DNA from: Rhipidocladum racemiflorum
Taxonomy: Eukaryota > Streptophyta > Magnoliopsida > Poales > Poaceae
NCBI GenBank assembly: GCA_036346355.1
Contig: CM070572.1
Location: 35,253,944 to 35,317,943, forward strand
Direction: 5' to 3'
DNA: 64,000 bases
Below, one piece after another: positions 48,863 to 59,110 of this stretch. Both the position numbers and the translations under genes were made by a program. Positions within the stretch are counted from its first letter, which is position 1, and each line of letters starts with the position of its first letter. The notes below the pieces were generated by a model. That model made no database searches. It had not been told where the DNA came from and was given only the letters and a program-made list of their open reading frames with translations.

Positions 48863-49323
48863 TACATATGACCAGCCGCAAGGTACAATTCTTTCTTGGC
48901 AGTTTGGAGCTTGGCCCTCGTCACGCGCTCAACTCCAACGTACATAGACTTGACAGTCGCCCATGCCTCCTTGGCCGTTCTCTTGCCGTTGAGAGCAAGA
49001 AGAATCTTCTCGCTCACACCATGATAGATGGCCGCGAGTGCCTTCTTATCTTGGCGCCTGTCGATGTTGTCATCTTCAATGGCATCCCACACTCCTTGGG
49101 CATCCATATCCACTTGCATCTTCATTGACCACGCAACATAGTTGCTACTAGTCAACAATGGATATTGGAGCGTGACGCTCCCCGCCTCGTCTCGCACCAC
49201 CGGCCCACTGCGAGCCACCTGCTCGTTGCAGCTGGTCATATGAATATTGTTGTTGGCCGCCTTCTCTAGGCCACTAGCAACACGCTTAGACGACGACGTA
49301 GACAACGACCTTGCCCTCCCTGC
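48863..49323 (-). pseudogene. Copia-B gag, N-terminal part
   Basis: - strand frame with LLTSSNYVAWSMKMQVDMDA, GVWDAIEDD and ALNGKRTAKEAWATVKSMYVG, the DUF4219/UBN2 gag of Copia elements. It is cut at 49323 by the palindrome. The true start codon and first codons lie beyond it, at 50534-50527. Confidence 0.82.
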
Positions 49324-50526
49324 TGTAACACCCCAATTTTTGCTTTTCATGAATTTAAATGAGATTTGGCATTTTTGTGAATTTTTGGAATTTTCTGGGA
49401 TTTATTTGGAATTTATTTGAATTTATTCCCTTTTCAAATAATTAAATAATTTAACTTTGCAAATAAAATTTTGTTGGAAATATTTTATTTGAGTCCAAAA
49501 TGTTCCAAAATATTTTCTAGAATTTTTCTGAGTGTTTTGCTATTTTTAATGAATTAAATGAATTTCTGGGAATTAATTTGAATATTTAATCGCTGGAAAA
49601 ATCGATCGGGTTTGCATCGTTCCTCAGGCGAGGCAGTCGACTCGAACTCGACTCAGCCCTAACCCTCTCGGCCGTCGATCAAGATCGAGCGGCGAGATTG
49701 AGCTACGTCGTCAAGCGTGCGCGGCGCTCGAACCGTGCGGTTGGATCAAGATCCAACGGTCCACGTTGAGCCACGTCACCCAATCCGAATTGGATTCGGA
49801 TTCCGCCGCCGCAGCCGGGTGGATCTCGGTCTCCGCGTGATTCACAGAAGCCGAGGCCCCTATTTAATGCGCCACCGCCGCCATCGTGTTCTCCGTTTCA
49901 TTGCGCACCATGTCGGTCCCATACTACACGATGGTGGCGGCGGTGCATTAAATAGGGGCCTTGGCTTCCGTGAATCACGCGGACACCGAGGTCCACCCGG
50001 CTGTGGCGGCGGAATCCGTATCCAATTCGGATTGGGTGACGTGGTTCAACGTGGACCGTTGGATCTTGATCCAACGGGCACAGGGTTCGGGCGCACGGCT
50101 TGGGCGACGTGGCTCAATCTCGGCCGTTCGATCTTGATCGGACGGTCGAGAGGGTTAGGGCTGAGTCGGGTTCGAGTCGGACTCGGACTCGAGTCAGACT
50201 CGGGCTCGAGTCGGGTCCGGGTCGGAGGAACAGTGCAAACCCGATCGATTTTTCCCGCGATTAAATATTCAAATTAATTCCTAGAAATTCATTTAATTCA
50301 TTAAAAATAGCAAAACACTCAGAAAAATTACAGAAAAATTCTAGAAAATATTTTGGAACATTTTGGATTCAAATAAAATATTTCCAACAAAATTTTATTT
50401 GCAAAGTTAAATTCTTTAATTATTTGAAAAGGGAATAAATTCAAATAAATCCCAAAAAATTCCAAAAATTCACAAAAGTGCCAAATCTCATTTAAATTCA
50501 TGAAAAGCAAAAATTGAGGTGTTACA
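49324..50526. mobile_element. 1.2-kb palindromic insertion with LTR-like ends and 5-bp duplication
   Basis: Two arms of about 560-600 bp are reverse complements of one another with scattered mismatches and small indels, around a loop of about 35 bp near 49890-49925. Both outer ends read inward TGTAACACC(C/T)CAATTTTTGC, the kind of 5' end seen in grass Gypsy LTRs. The flanks carry the 5-bp duplication CCTGC (49319-49323, 50527-50531). Each arm contains TATTTAA near its inner end (about 49861 and the mirror position), resembling an LTR promoter. The palindrome sits in the third codon of Copia-B gag. No protein is supported; long frames across the arms are compositional. Confidence 0.85.
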
Positions 50527-50534
50527 CCTGCCAT
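50527..50534 (-). other. Start codon and first codons of Copia-B gag
   Basis: The - strand reads ATGGCAGG up to the palindrome, and the sequence on the other side (49323 downwards) resumes with a copy of GCAGG and continues the gag frame. Removing the palindrome and one copy of the duplication makes the frame continuous. Confidence 0.75.
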
Positions 50535-50560
50535 CACAAACCTTGAGCTCTGATATCAAA

Positions 50561-50883
50561 TGTTAGATCATATCCCAGGAACTGATGGCTCTGAGACAAT
50601 CTTCAATTTTGTTCAGAAAACCATCTCGTCGGAATAACGCTCAGGCCGGAAACCGTGTGAAGCCAAAACCACACAACAAACTTCAGGCTTCAGGACTTTC
50701 TCTCAAAACAAAACTTTTCTTTATTGCTTTGAGTCCTGTTCTCTTCTTGTTGCATCTTCACGTACAAACTCAATCGGTTTATATAGCAGAACCACAGGAG
50801 AAACAACTCAAATACTAACTTGGAAAAGCAACCGACTCGGACACAGACTCCAATCCAAACCGTGTACAAGATTGGTTCTAACA
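50561..50883 (-). repeat. 5' LTR of Copia-B
   Basis: 323 bp, TGTTAG...CTAACA, paired with 41439-41761. In - sense it is followed by the primer-binding-like TGATATCAGAGCTC. Confidence 0.88.
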
Positions 50884-50888
50884 TGACT

Positions 50889-52063
50889 TGCCAGACTATA
50901 ATTTAAATGCTCCAAAGTTGGCAAAGTTTTAAAATAGAGAGAGAAAAATATCGTCAAAAAACATATTTTTACCCCTCTTTTCAACTACTAATAGGGAACT
51001 GACACGCGTGTGGTCAAATGGAGCAAATGCTTCAAAAGCTTATTTCCACAGTAGGCAAGACAATATTAACTAACAGATTTCAGGCATTGACAGTATCCAC
51101 GGTAGACTGAAGGCTCAACTTGCAAGTTACAAGGGCAGAATATATAAACAAGAGAAATTTAAGCACATTTTAAGTTTCAATTACACTAGCAGTTCGTCAA
51201 GAAGAACAGGTCACACTCAATAATCCATGTGATTACTTTGCATACACAGTAAGGGCATCAGTTCAAGGTAAATAATTTGAGCATAAACACATACTTCATT
51301 TATTCTGAGAAGGTTGCAAAGATTACACTCCTCAACAATCTGCCATTCTGCCTGTAAAATCAGGGATCTGGCAAAAAAAACAACCATACAAGGTTGTCAT
51401 GGCAAGGGTCTAGTATGTGCCTCGCAATGGCCAGACCCCATGAAAAGAAGGCATACCCAAGAGACACTGTAAGAAAAAAGCAACCCTACATGACACACAC
51501 ACACACAACACAGAACAGCACACAGCACCTCAAGACTCGACAGAATCAATAACCACACACCGAACAAGTCCACAAGACACTCCGGCAACAACAGCCTGAA
51601 AACCGGCGTCGCCGACAGCTACATGTGATGCCAGCAGTTGAGCTGTGGAACTCCAGAACAGCCATTGGTGCACGACGCTGCAACTCCATAACAACGAAGC
51701 AGTGAAAAAGGACACTGGACACAACGGCAACCTAAGAAACCAGCATGGTGTTATGACTATAATGGCAAGGACCAATGCCTGGATAGAGGAGCAGGATGCC
51801 AGCGTGGCAGCCGAAGGCTCAAAAAACAGATTACTACCTTCTGATAGGTGACCTGTGAAAAACGAGCACTTGGCTAGAAACGCCCCTCCAAAAACAACCG
51901 GTCCTTGAACAACTACGGAAGCCCACCACGACTCATGCACGAGCCAAAACCTGACTAACATGGAGATTGACTGGTTGCGCTACTGCTAAGGACATGTATT
52001 TGCATTCGGAGGCGGCTGACCCAGTAGACAGGAGCCAGTCTAGCAACAAACCAACTTGTCTAC
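50889..52063 (-). other. Downstream and 3' untranslated region of the EBF-like gene
   Basis: No gene on either strand is supported. The part nearest the stop codon (about 51350-52063) probably forms the 3' UTR. An ACACACACAC run lies at about 51494-51508. In Arabidopsis the EBF 3' UTRs mediate translational repression by EIN2. Whether that applies here cannot be judged from the sequence. Confidence 0.45.
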
Positions 52064-54104
52064 CTAAGCGAGAATGTCGCACCACCAGAGCTTCTTCTCC
52101 AGCGATGCAATGTTGTGGTTACCGATCATGTCGCAGAACTGAAGATTGTGGCCCTCCAACGTTTGCGCCATGTTGCCCAAAAACGGCATACTCTTCGGAG
52201 TGATCTTTGAGCAGCCGGACAGTGAGAGGACATGAAGCTTGAGGTGCCTTGCGGATGCCAGGATTGCAATACCGCAATTGCTAACCAAGCAGTTTGAAAG
52301 ATCAAGCTCTGCAAGCTCAGTGCAGCTCTCGGAAATAGCAACAAGGCTTGCATCGGTTATCTTGCTGCAACCCTCGAGGCTAACTAGCTTAAGAGATTTT
52401 CCATGTGCCTTCCCCAGGGAAGAAACAGCTACATCTGTGATGTTCTTGCAACCACTCAAGTTAACCTTGACTAGACCACCCTTGGAAGACTTGATCAACG
52501 GCAGGAGCCCGTCGTCAGTTAACTCACCGAGACCACTCAAGTCGACCTGCTCCAAATGAGGGCAAATCATCCCCACCATTGCCAAACTTGCATCAGTGAA
52601 ACCCGGGCAATCCTTGATGGTCAGGAAACGAAGTGATCTACAGAGAGGAAGTTGTGCTGGTGCAGAGCAGACATCCTTGATTCCCATGCATTTCACCAAA
52701 GAGAGAGCCCTGAACTTATGGCTGCAGTTGAGGAAACAAAGAATACCGACAAGAGTAACCCTGTCGCATTCTTCAAGCTGCAAGTTCTCCAACGCCTTTG
52801 TTGATTCTGTGAACGCCTTAAGGCCAGCATCCGACACATGTCCACACTTCCTGTGGTAAAGCTGCTTCAAGCTCGGGCAGAACTTGGAGATAGAAGTGAG
52901 TGCAAGATCGGTGACCCCAGGGCAAGAGGTGACACTCATGCACCTGAGCTTCTGCAAGCCAGCAGCATTGGCCATCACCCAAAACCCCCTCTCGCCGACC
53001 GCAGCAAGGCGGGCAAGTGTAAGATCTGTGACAGCCTTTCCATAGTACCCAATCACGGCAAGCGAAGCATCAGTGATGTTCAACCCCTGGAGCCGGATCT
53101 TGGCAAGTGAGACGCTAGCTAAGCACACGAGGCTAGAGATGCCCTGGTCACCAACATGTGCGCAATTCTTGATGTTCACAGCCTGCAGCTTCGAGCAACA
53201 GCGGCCAATCGCCCTGAGTCCCTCGTTGCCAACACCAGAGCACGCCTCAATGGTCAGAGACACCAAGTTGGGGCACCCCTGCACAATAGCAGCAAGGCCC
53301 TTGTCTGTGACAAGCGGGCAGCGAGTGATACCCAGACGCTGCAGCGATGGGCACCCGGCGGCTATCTCGGCAAGCCCACCATCGGTCACAAGTGGCACAT
53401 CCCACAGTGTGAGCGAGCAGAGGTTCGGACCGCCACAGGCAACAGCCAAGAGCCCCTGGTCGGTGACGCCGCGCGTGGGGTGGCTCCTACGGACGGCGAG
53501 CTTCTCTAGCCCGCCGCGGGATCCAGCAACAACAGCCATGGCGGCGAGGCGGACGTCGGTGGCGTCCTTGCCCTCAAGGACCCTCTCAACGCAGGGATCT
53601 ACAGGGGATTCATCTTTGTCCTCCTTCATGAAGAACTCGTTGAGGTAGGGCAGGGATGGAGCGGCCGCCGCCGCGGCTTGGCCGAGTTCGCTGGCCCGTA
53701 TGCTGCCGAGGAGCGCGAGCCAGCGGCGGGAGACGCAGGTGGAGGCGCCGCGCTCGCGGCCGCCGGGCAGGCGGCGCAGGACCTCGAAGAGGCACTCCTC
53801 TGGGAGCGCGTCGAGCGACGGTTGCAGGTGCTGCCTCTGCTTCTTGCTGGCCCTCACGCACTCCACCGACGCGGCCACGAGCGACCGCTTCCGCTGCTGC
53901 ATGGCACCACCGACGCGGCAGAACAGCCCAGCCAGCTCCGCCGGGGCAGAGACGAGGCACCCTCCATCTAATCCAATCCAAGAACCCACCATCAGGCACA
54001 CGCAAGAACACACCTTTCCTCCCAAGAAACCCCAACCAAACAAGAAAACAAGAAGAGATCCTTCTCTATCATCGCTTACCTCCGTAGGCGTGGAACGCAG
54101 GCAT
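52064..54104 (-). CDS. EBF1-like: EIN3-binding F-box protein (EBF1/2-like)
   Basis: Two exons on the - strand: 54080-54104 (25 nt, MPAFHAYG plus one base; donor GTAAGC) and 52064-53961 (acceptor GGAG), together 1923 nt for 640 residues, close to the usual 620-660. The frame stays open upstream of the acceptor, but the spliced start MPAFHAYGG matches the two-exon EBF arrangement. An F-box lies at about residues 56-100 (LDALPEECLFEVLRRLPGGRE). Leucine-rich repeats of the cysteine-containing type run from about 150 to the C-terminus, with units such as CPSLQRLGITRCPLVTDKGL and ending WWCDILA. It is the substrate receptor of an SCF E3 ligase that targets EIN3/EIL transcription factors, dampening ethylene responses in the nucleus. 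No frameshift or stop is seen. A Harbinger element starts about 250 bp upstream. Confidence 0.92.
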
Positions 54105-54351
54105 GCCGAATCGCCCGAAAACGAAGAGATCAATTCTTCCAAGAGAACAGCGCCACGGAGAAGAGCAAGAAGAACACAGCCACCGCCGGAGCCGGAGAAG
54201 GCCAGAAGCATTTACAGGCGACCGCCGGAGTAAACAGAGAGCCGAACCCTATCGCCACCACGACAGGGAAAAAAGGAATAGAGCAGAGGAGAGACCTCTG
54301 TGAGAGACTGAGAGGAGAGGAGACGAAAGCCGAAGCGACCCAGAGATGAAG
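54105..54351 (-). promoter_or_regulatory. Presumed 5' UTR and proximal promoter of the EBF-like gene
   Basis: About 250 bp between the start codon and the Harbinger left end, rich in CT/GA (GAGAGACTGAGAGGAGAGGAG near 54301-54321). No clear TATA box. Any promoter elements further upstream would now lie inside or beyond the transposon. Confidence 0.4.
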
Positions 54352-54595
54352 CATACTAAGACCATCTCCAACCATTTCCCAGGGTTCCATTCCCTTCCCA
54401 CCCCCTGAAGGGAATCCCTTCCCAGATTTCATTCCCTTCCCAGCAATGCACTCCAACAGATTCCCTTCCCCATTCTCTTCCCTTCCCAGAAATACCTAAC
54501 TTTTCCTCATCCCCTCCCATACTACCCTGCCATTCTATATATTGGGGGGTTGCACTCATGAGGTAAGTCACCCACAAGCCATTGGCAACCTCACA

Positions 54596-55871
54596 ATGAG
54601 TCAATTCATTGATTCCTCCAGTGATGAACAATCCTATACTTATGATGAGGACTCTCTTGTCTTAGCAATAGCAGAGGAGGAGGAGATGCAAGCGCGAGGT
54701 AAGAACCGTCGACGGGGATCGGTTCTAGGCCATGCGGTCATCGACCGCGGTCACGCCGAAGGTGCGGCTCGGCTTTATGGTGATTACTTCGCTTCCTCCC
54801 CCGTGTATGGTGACGCTTTCTTCAGGCGAAGGTAAGAAACGAGTAGTCCTAACAAATATGAAATATGAACTTGTAAGGTTTAATTATCTCTAAGTCGTTT
54901 TGCATACGCAGGTTTCGGATGAGCCGCTCCCTATTTTTGCGCATAACGAATCTTGTCGAACGACACGACATTTGGTTCCAGTAAAATAGGGATGCAACCG
55001 GGAAGCTTGGTTTGTCACCTCTTCAGAAAGTAACAGCCGCTCTCCGTCAACTAGCTCACGGTGTTCCAGCTGACGCTGTGGACGAGTACCTTCGTATTGG
55101 GGAAAGTACGGCCATTGTAGCTCTCAAGAAGTTCGTGAAGGCGGTTGTCGAGGTTTTCGGGGACGAATATCTCCGATCTCCTAATGCAGAAGACATTGCT
55201 AGACTCCTAGCTGTTGGTGAGCAGAGGGGTTTCCCTGGAATGGTTGGTAGCATCGATTGCATGCATTGGACTTGGAAAAATTGCCCAAAAGCATGGCAAG
55301 GGGCTTTCACAGGGCATACTCACAAACCTTCCATAGTTCTCGAGGCGGTTGCTTCGTATGACCTGTGGATTTGGCATGCTTTTTTCGGGATGCTCGGAAG
55401 CTTGAATGATATAAATGTGTTGCACCGATCTAACATTTTTTTTCTAGGGAAAATGATGGTACATCTCCGGAGGTAACCTACATCGTCAATGGCAATCAAT
55501 ACGACATGGGCTACTACCTCGCGGATGGCATTTACCCTGAGTGGGCTACCTTTGTTAAGGCGATTTCAGCGCCGATGGGAAACAAAAGGGTGTACTTCTC
55601 ACAGATGCAGTCCGCTGCAAGGAAAGATGTCGAGAGAGCGTTTGGAGTGTTGCAGGCTAGGTTTGCCATTGTTAGGGGCCCCGCCCGCTGTTGGCAGCAG
55701 AGTACTTTAAGGCATATAATGACCGCATGCATAATTTTGCATAACATGATCGTGGAGGACGAGCGGAATGGTCCACCACAGCAAATTAACTTCGACTATA
55801 TGGGTACTCCCGTCGTGACAGCCACAACACCCAACGGGTCCGTCTTGCATTGCATAGAAGCAACTCAATGA
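54596..55871 (+). pseudogene. PIF/Harbinger transposase (DDE_Tnp_4)
   Basis: Exon 1 54596-54831 (start MSQFIDSSSDEQ, donor GTAAGA), exon 2 from 54912 (after CGCAG) to 55871. Exon 2 has FRMSRSLFLRITNLVERHD, then an in-frame TAA near 54981. Next come LSPLQKVTAALRQLAHGVPA and GFPGMVGSIDCMHWTWKNCP with the first catalytic Asp, then LNDINVLHRS with the second. A frameshift near 55440-55450 follows, then GYYLADGIYPEWATFVK and KDVERAFGVLQARFAI with the catalytic Glu. The transposase cuts and inserts the element together with ORF1. All three D-D-E residues remain, but the stop and frameshift disable it. Confidence 0.85.
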
Positions 55872-56079
55872 CGGAGGGATAGCCAACTTCACCATTGGTT
55901 GCAGGCAGATCTAGTGGAACACCTCTGGGCACGGCATGGGGGTTAATGCCAGTGTATTGTATGGGATGTTCTGCAAGTTCAATTGTGTGCAATAAATATG
56001 CTTCGTACTGTGTTTACCCCGGTATCTTGGTTAGTTGACTCACAAATCTAACAATCCAGCACATATATAAAAGTCGAGC

Positions 56080-56216
56080 AGAAATATTAAAGTTCATGAC
56101 AAATATGAAAGTTCAGCACAAATATTATCGTTCACGACTAATATTAAAGTTCATCACAAATATTACAGTTCATCACAACTATTAAAGTTCATCACAACTA
56201 TTAAAGTTCCTTGCAA
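56080..56216. repeat. Minisatellite of TATTAAAGTTCATCACAAC units
   Basis: About seven imperfect 19-20 bp units between the two converging Harbinger genes. Confidence 0.8.
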
Positions 56217-56229
56217 ATAGTTCTCAAAT

Positions 56230-57247
56230 TTATTTATCCATTCCCTGACGAGCCCTGAGAATCTCGTCCTGTCGACTCTCATAGTACTCACGAAGCTTTG
56301 CGGTACAAGAGTCCAAGTCCACCTTCATAATCCTTTCATTTTCCGCTTCCTTCGCCATTGCCAACTTTTCACGTTTAATATCTACCATTGCAGACCTCGA
56401 CTCATTCATCATCTCGAAATGCTCGGAGTACACTCCTACGGATGACGTACTCGACGAACCGCGACGCTTCCTCGCGGCCTTTGCCGCCTCCCTCCCTGGT
56501 GGCCTTTCGCCCTCCTCCGAGGATGCCTGCGAGCCTAGGTCGATAGGAATGTCATTCGACCCTTCGTGCGTTGCACCACATCGAACCGTCTTTTGCTTCT
56601 TGTGGGACAAGTGCGAAGACCACTTCGGATGATTAGATAGTAGTACCCAACAGTGATGGAAGGCGAAAGCCTTCCCTTCAATGTCCTGATACATCCTACC
56701 AGCATGGGCCATCTGCCAAATTGAGAAACAAATATTAGAGACCGCGGTAAATGTTCAAGTAGTTATGAAGTGATTTCAAATGCTAACAACATGACATTGC
56801 AATTGAGCTTACCCTGTCACGCTCTATCATCCCACTCTGATGTAAACCGTCTGTCTGATTGAGGTACCCAGCATATTTGCTAACACACTCATTTATCAAT
56901 GCCCAATGGTTAACCAGTCCTTTCTTCGATCTTGCCTTCATGTGTTCCTTGCAATAGCTTTTGTAGTATTCAGCAATCCAGCTCCAGTACGTCTCCGAGG
57001 ATTGGTCCTTCCCAACAATGGGGTCTTGGCTCACATTCAACCAAGCTGACACTAACACCTCATCCTCTTCGGCACTTCATTTAGTTCTCTCCGTCCTGTT
57101 GGTGTTTTGTTTTGCCTTCTTAACACGTGGGGGCCCAGTTGGGCCAGGCCCGCTGGTTTCCATCATTGTCGGTGTTGGCGGGGGAGAAAAGTCGTGCAGC
57201 ACTGCGTCGAAGTCCTCCTCAACGTAGTTCGAGAAGAAAGGGTCCAT
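56230..57247 (-). pseudogene. Harbinger ORF1 (Myb/SANT-like, NAM-associated C-terminal domain)
   Basis: Two - strand exons: 56813-57247 (start MDPFFSNYVEEDFD; ends IERDR before donor GTAAGC) and 56230-56712 (starts MAHAGRMYQDIEGKAF). The SANT-like part includes EEDEVLVSAWLNVSQDPIVG, and the C-terminal part (SARQ-like basic region KAARKRRGSSS, then REKLAMAKEAENERIMKVD) is the coiled NAM-associated domain. In Harbinger elements ORF1 binds the element ends and helps import the transposase into the nucleus. Length would be 305 residues. A TGA at about 57076-57078 replaces the Trp codon expected before SAEEDEV, so it is a pseudogene by one nonsense change. It converges on the transposase gene. Confidence 0.8.
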
Positions 57248-58210
57248 GCCGTCGTCCCTGCATAAGTACAGCAGAACAATTGTACTTAACATCGTAATGA
57301 AATCATTATAGAAGAACATATAATCAATTGCCAGCACTATTCGGTCCATTGCCAGCACAGAATAGGACCCACGAAGCAATAAGGTTCTTAAATGTTTAAT
57401 CAACAGCATAGAAGTAGCAGCAGAAATAAAGTCCAAATTGGATAAGTTTTGAAACGATATTCTTGCCAGAAAAGGTAAAATAGAAACTTGTATTCCCCTT
57501 TGTGGGATTATCCTAGTTCAGCCTTGAGAATTCACTTACAGCAAAATACGAGATGGCTTGCTTGCCTTGTCTTTGTTCGTCTAAAAAAATGAAACTTCAA
57601 CAAAACATACAGCAAAATTACAGCAATACTAAATGCTGTCAAATCACCAATGATACCAATGAAAGAGACAACTATGAGTAAAATCCCACAGAACAGATCA
57701 ACTTGTAAAAATTATGATTAAGAAACTAATGTTAGCAGCTTTTTTGACAATCCCATGATAGCAGCAAAACGAAACTGGTGGCAATACAGCAGTTAGATGG
57801 CACAGATTTATGTTCAAACTGATCTTACTTTATCCTATACTTGGATATGCATTACAAATGTGCACTGATTAACCTGGATAAAAACTGCACTCATTTTCAT
57901 GAAGAGAGGCCTACTTGGCCTGAAAATGTCGTATTTACAAAGCATTGTAGTCAACAACTTGACGCAATAATGGCACAGGATACCAGCAAACATCAAGAGC
58001 AGACACATAAGCATAGACAACAATACTTCATTGGTTAACACACCATAATTCGCACCACATAGAATATCCAATACATAAGTGCAATTTGTCGCAGCATAGG
58101 GCAGGTAACGTAATAGGAAAGCATGACATGAACTATCCAAAACAGACCACATCATTTCGCCAAATGGTCAACACCGTTGTCCCGACAATATCTACCCCGG
58201 GACGATAATT

Positions 58211-58582
58211 CTAAACTAGGTGGAAAGAGCGATCCGACTCGATGGAACAATCGCTATCGCTGGAGTAGTCGCTTAACACAGATCCAGAAGATGTCTCGTA
58301 GTCCGCGGGCACGATGTCATCTGCAGGAACCCCCTCCTCAGAAGCAGTTTCGTCGATCACACCGGCCGGAGCTCCAGTCCCAAATTCTATCGTGTCCAAT
58401 GACATCTGCTCCAAGCTCTCGGCTACAGACTCCACTTGAAGAAGCATGCTGTTCAACTCAATTGCCCAAATGTGGTCACTGGGACTAAAGTTGTCCCTTG
58501 CCAGGTTCCTGAGCTGCTCGGCCTTGGCCTCCAACATAGCTCGCATCTTCGAGATCACGTCTCGAAGGGTCTCGGCGTCCAT
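58211..58582 (-). CDS. Unidentified 123-codon ORF inside the Harbinger element
   Basis: Reads MDAETLRDVISKMRAMLEAK and ends with an acidic serine-rich tail (SDYSSDSDCSIESDRS). It is open from ATG to stop, lies upstream of ORF1 on the same strand, and could be a 5' exon or a separate small gene carried by the element. The N-terminal half looks helical. I do not recognise a family. Confidence 0.35.
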   Translation of the reverse strand: MDAETLRDVISKMRAMLEAKAEQLRNLARDNFSPSDHIWAIELNSMLLQVESVAESLEQMSLDTIEFGTGAPAGVIDETASEEGVPADDIVPADYETSSGSVLSDYSSDSDCSIESDRSFHLV

Positions 58583-58779
58583 CTATAACACCATGTTAAC
58601 ACCAAATGCAAGTTGGAAACCAACAGCATTTTTGACAATCCCATGCAGTCATAAAGCAGCATATAGAATACGTTCGTCAGTTTGAAACTCAGTTCGAAAC
58701 ATGAGGCCTAATCAACAAGCCCTACAACCATTCACTCAACCGGGAAGCATTCGACTGCACTGACTGGAGTATTGGGTCA

Positions 58780-59110
58780 GTTTACCAACATGCATGCAGT
58801 TCACTACATGGACTCAGTTTAGCACTCATTGAACTACATACAGTACGTCATGTTTGTCCATTGCCAGGTTATTAACCCAAAATACTACATGGACTGCATG
58901 CATTCAGTTGGCAAAATTACTACAAGACTAGCAGTAAAATTCGACTGCACCCACTACATGCAGACAGATGCAAGTTTCGAATACTACATGGACTACATGC
59001 AGTCTTACTATGATAAGCTTGATGTTCATCAGGACTACATGCAGTCAGATGCAAGTTCATCAGGACTACATGCAGTCAGTTCGCAAAATTACTACAAGAT
59101 CGAAGATGGT
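58780..59110. repeat. ACTACATG(GA/CA)CT repeats
   Basis: Irregular recurrence of CTACATGCAGTC, ACTACATGGACT and GATGCAAGTT, at least eight times. No coding meaning; the 123-codon + frame across it is repeat-derived. Confidence 0.65.

Larger units (their letters stand above)
41439..50883 (-). mobile_element. Gag-only Ty1/Copia element (Copia-B) with two nested insertions
   Basis: Both LTRs (41439-41761 and 50561-50883, 323 bp each, TGTTAG...CTAACA) are flanked by the 5-bp duplication TGACT (41434-41438, 50884-50888). In - orientation a PBS-like GATATCAGAGCTC (50545-50557) follows the 5' LTR and a polypurine tract (AGGGGGTGAA) precedes the 3' LTR. Between them the element's own sequence encodes only gag; protease, integrase and RT are absent, so it must have relied on another element's enzymes. 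Gag is split by Gypsy-2 (42548-48862), and its start is split by the palindrome (49324-50526). By eye the LTRs differ at about 25 positions, so the insertion is several million years old at usual grass rates. Confidence 0.88.

Noticed and set aside
49717..50277. 186-codon ORF
   Set aside because: It spans both arms of the palindrome; the same sequence read in inverted form gives arginine/glycine-rich peptides, so it is compositional.
53656..54233. ORFs of 143-177 codons on the + strand
   Set aside because: They mirror the GC-rich first part of the EBF-like gene; proline/arginine-rich without domain support.
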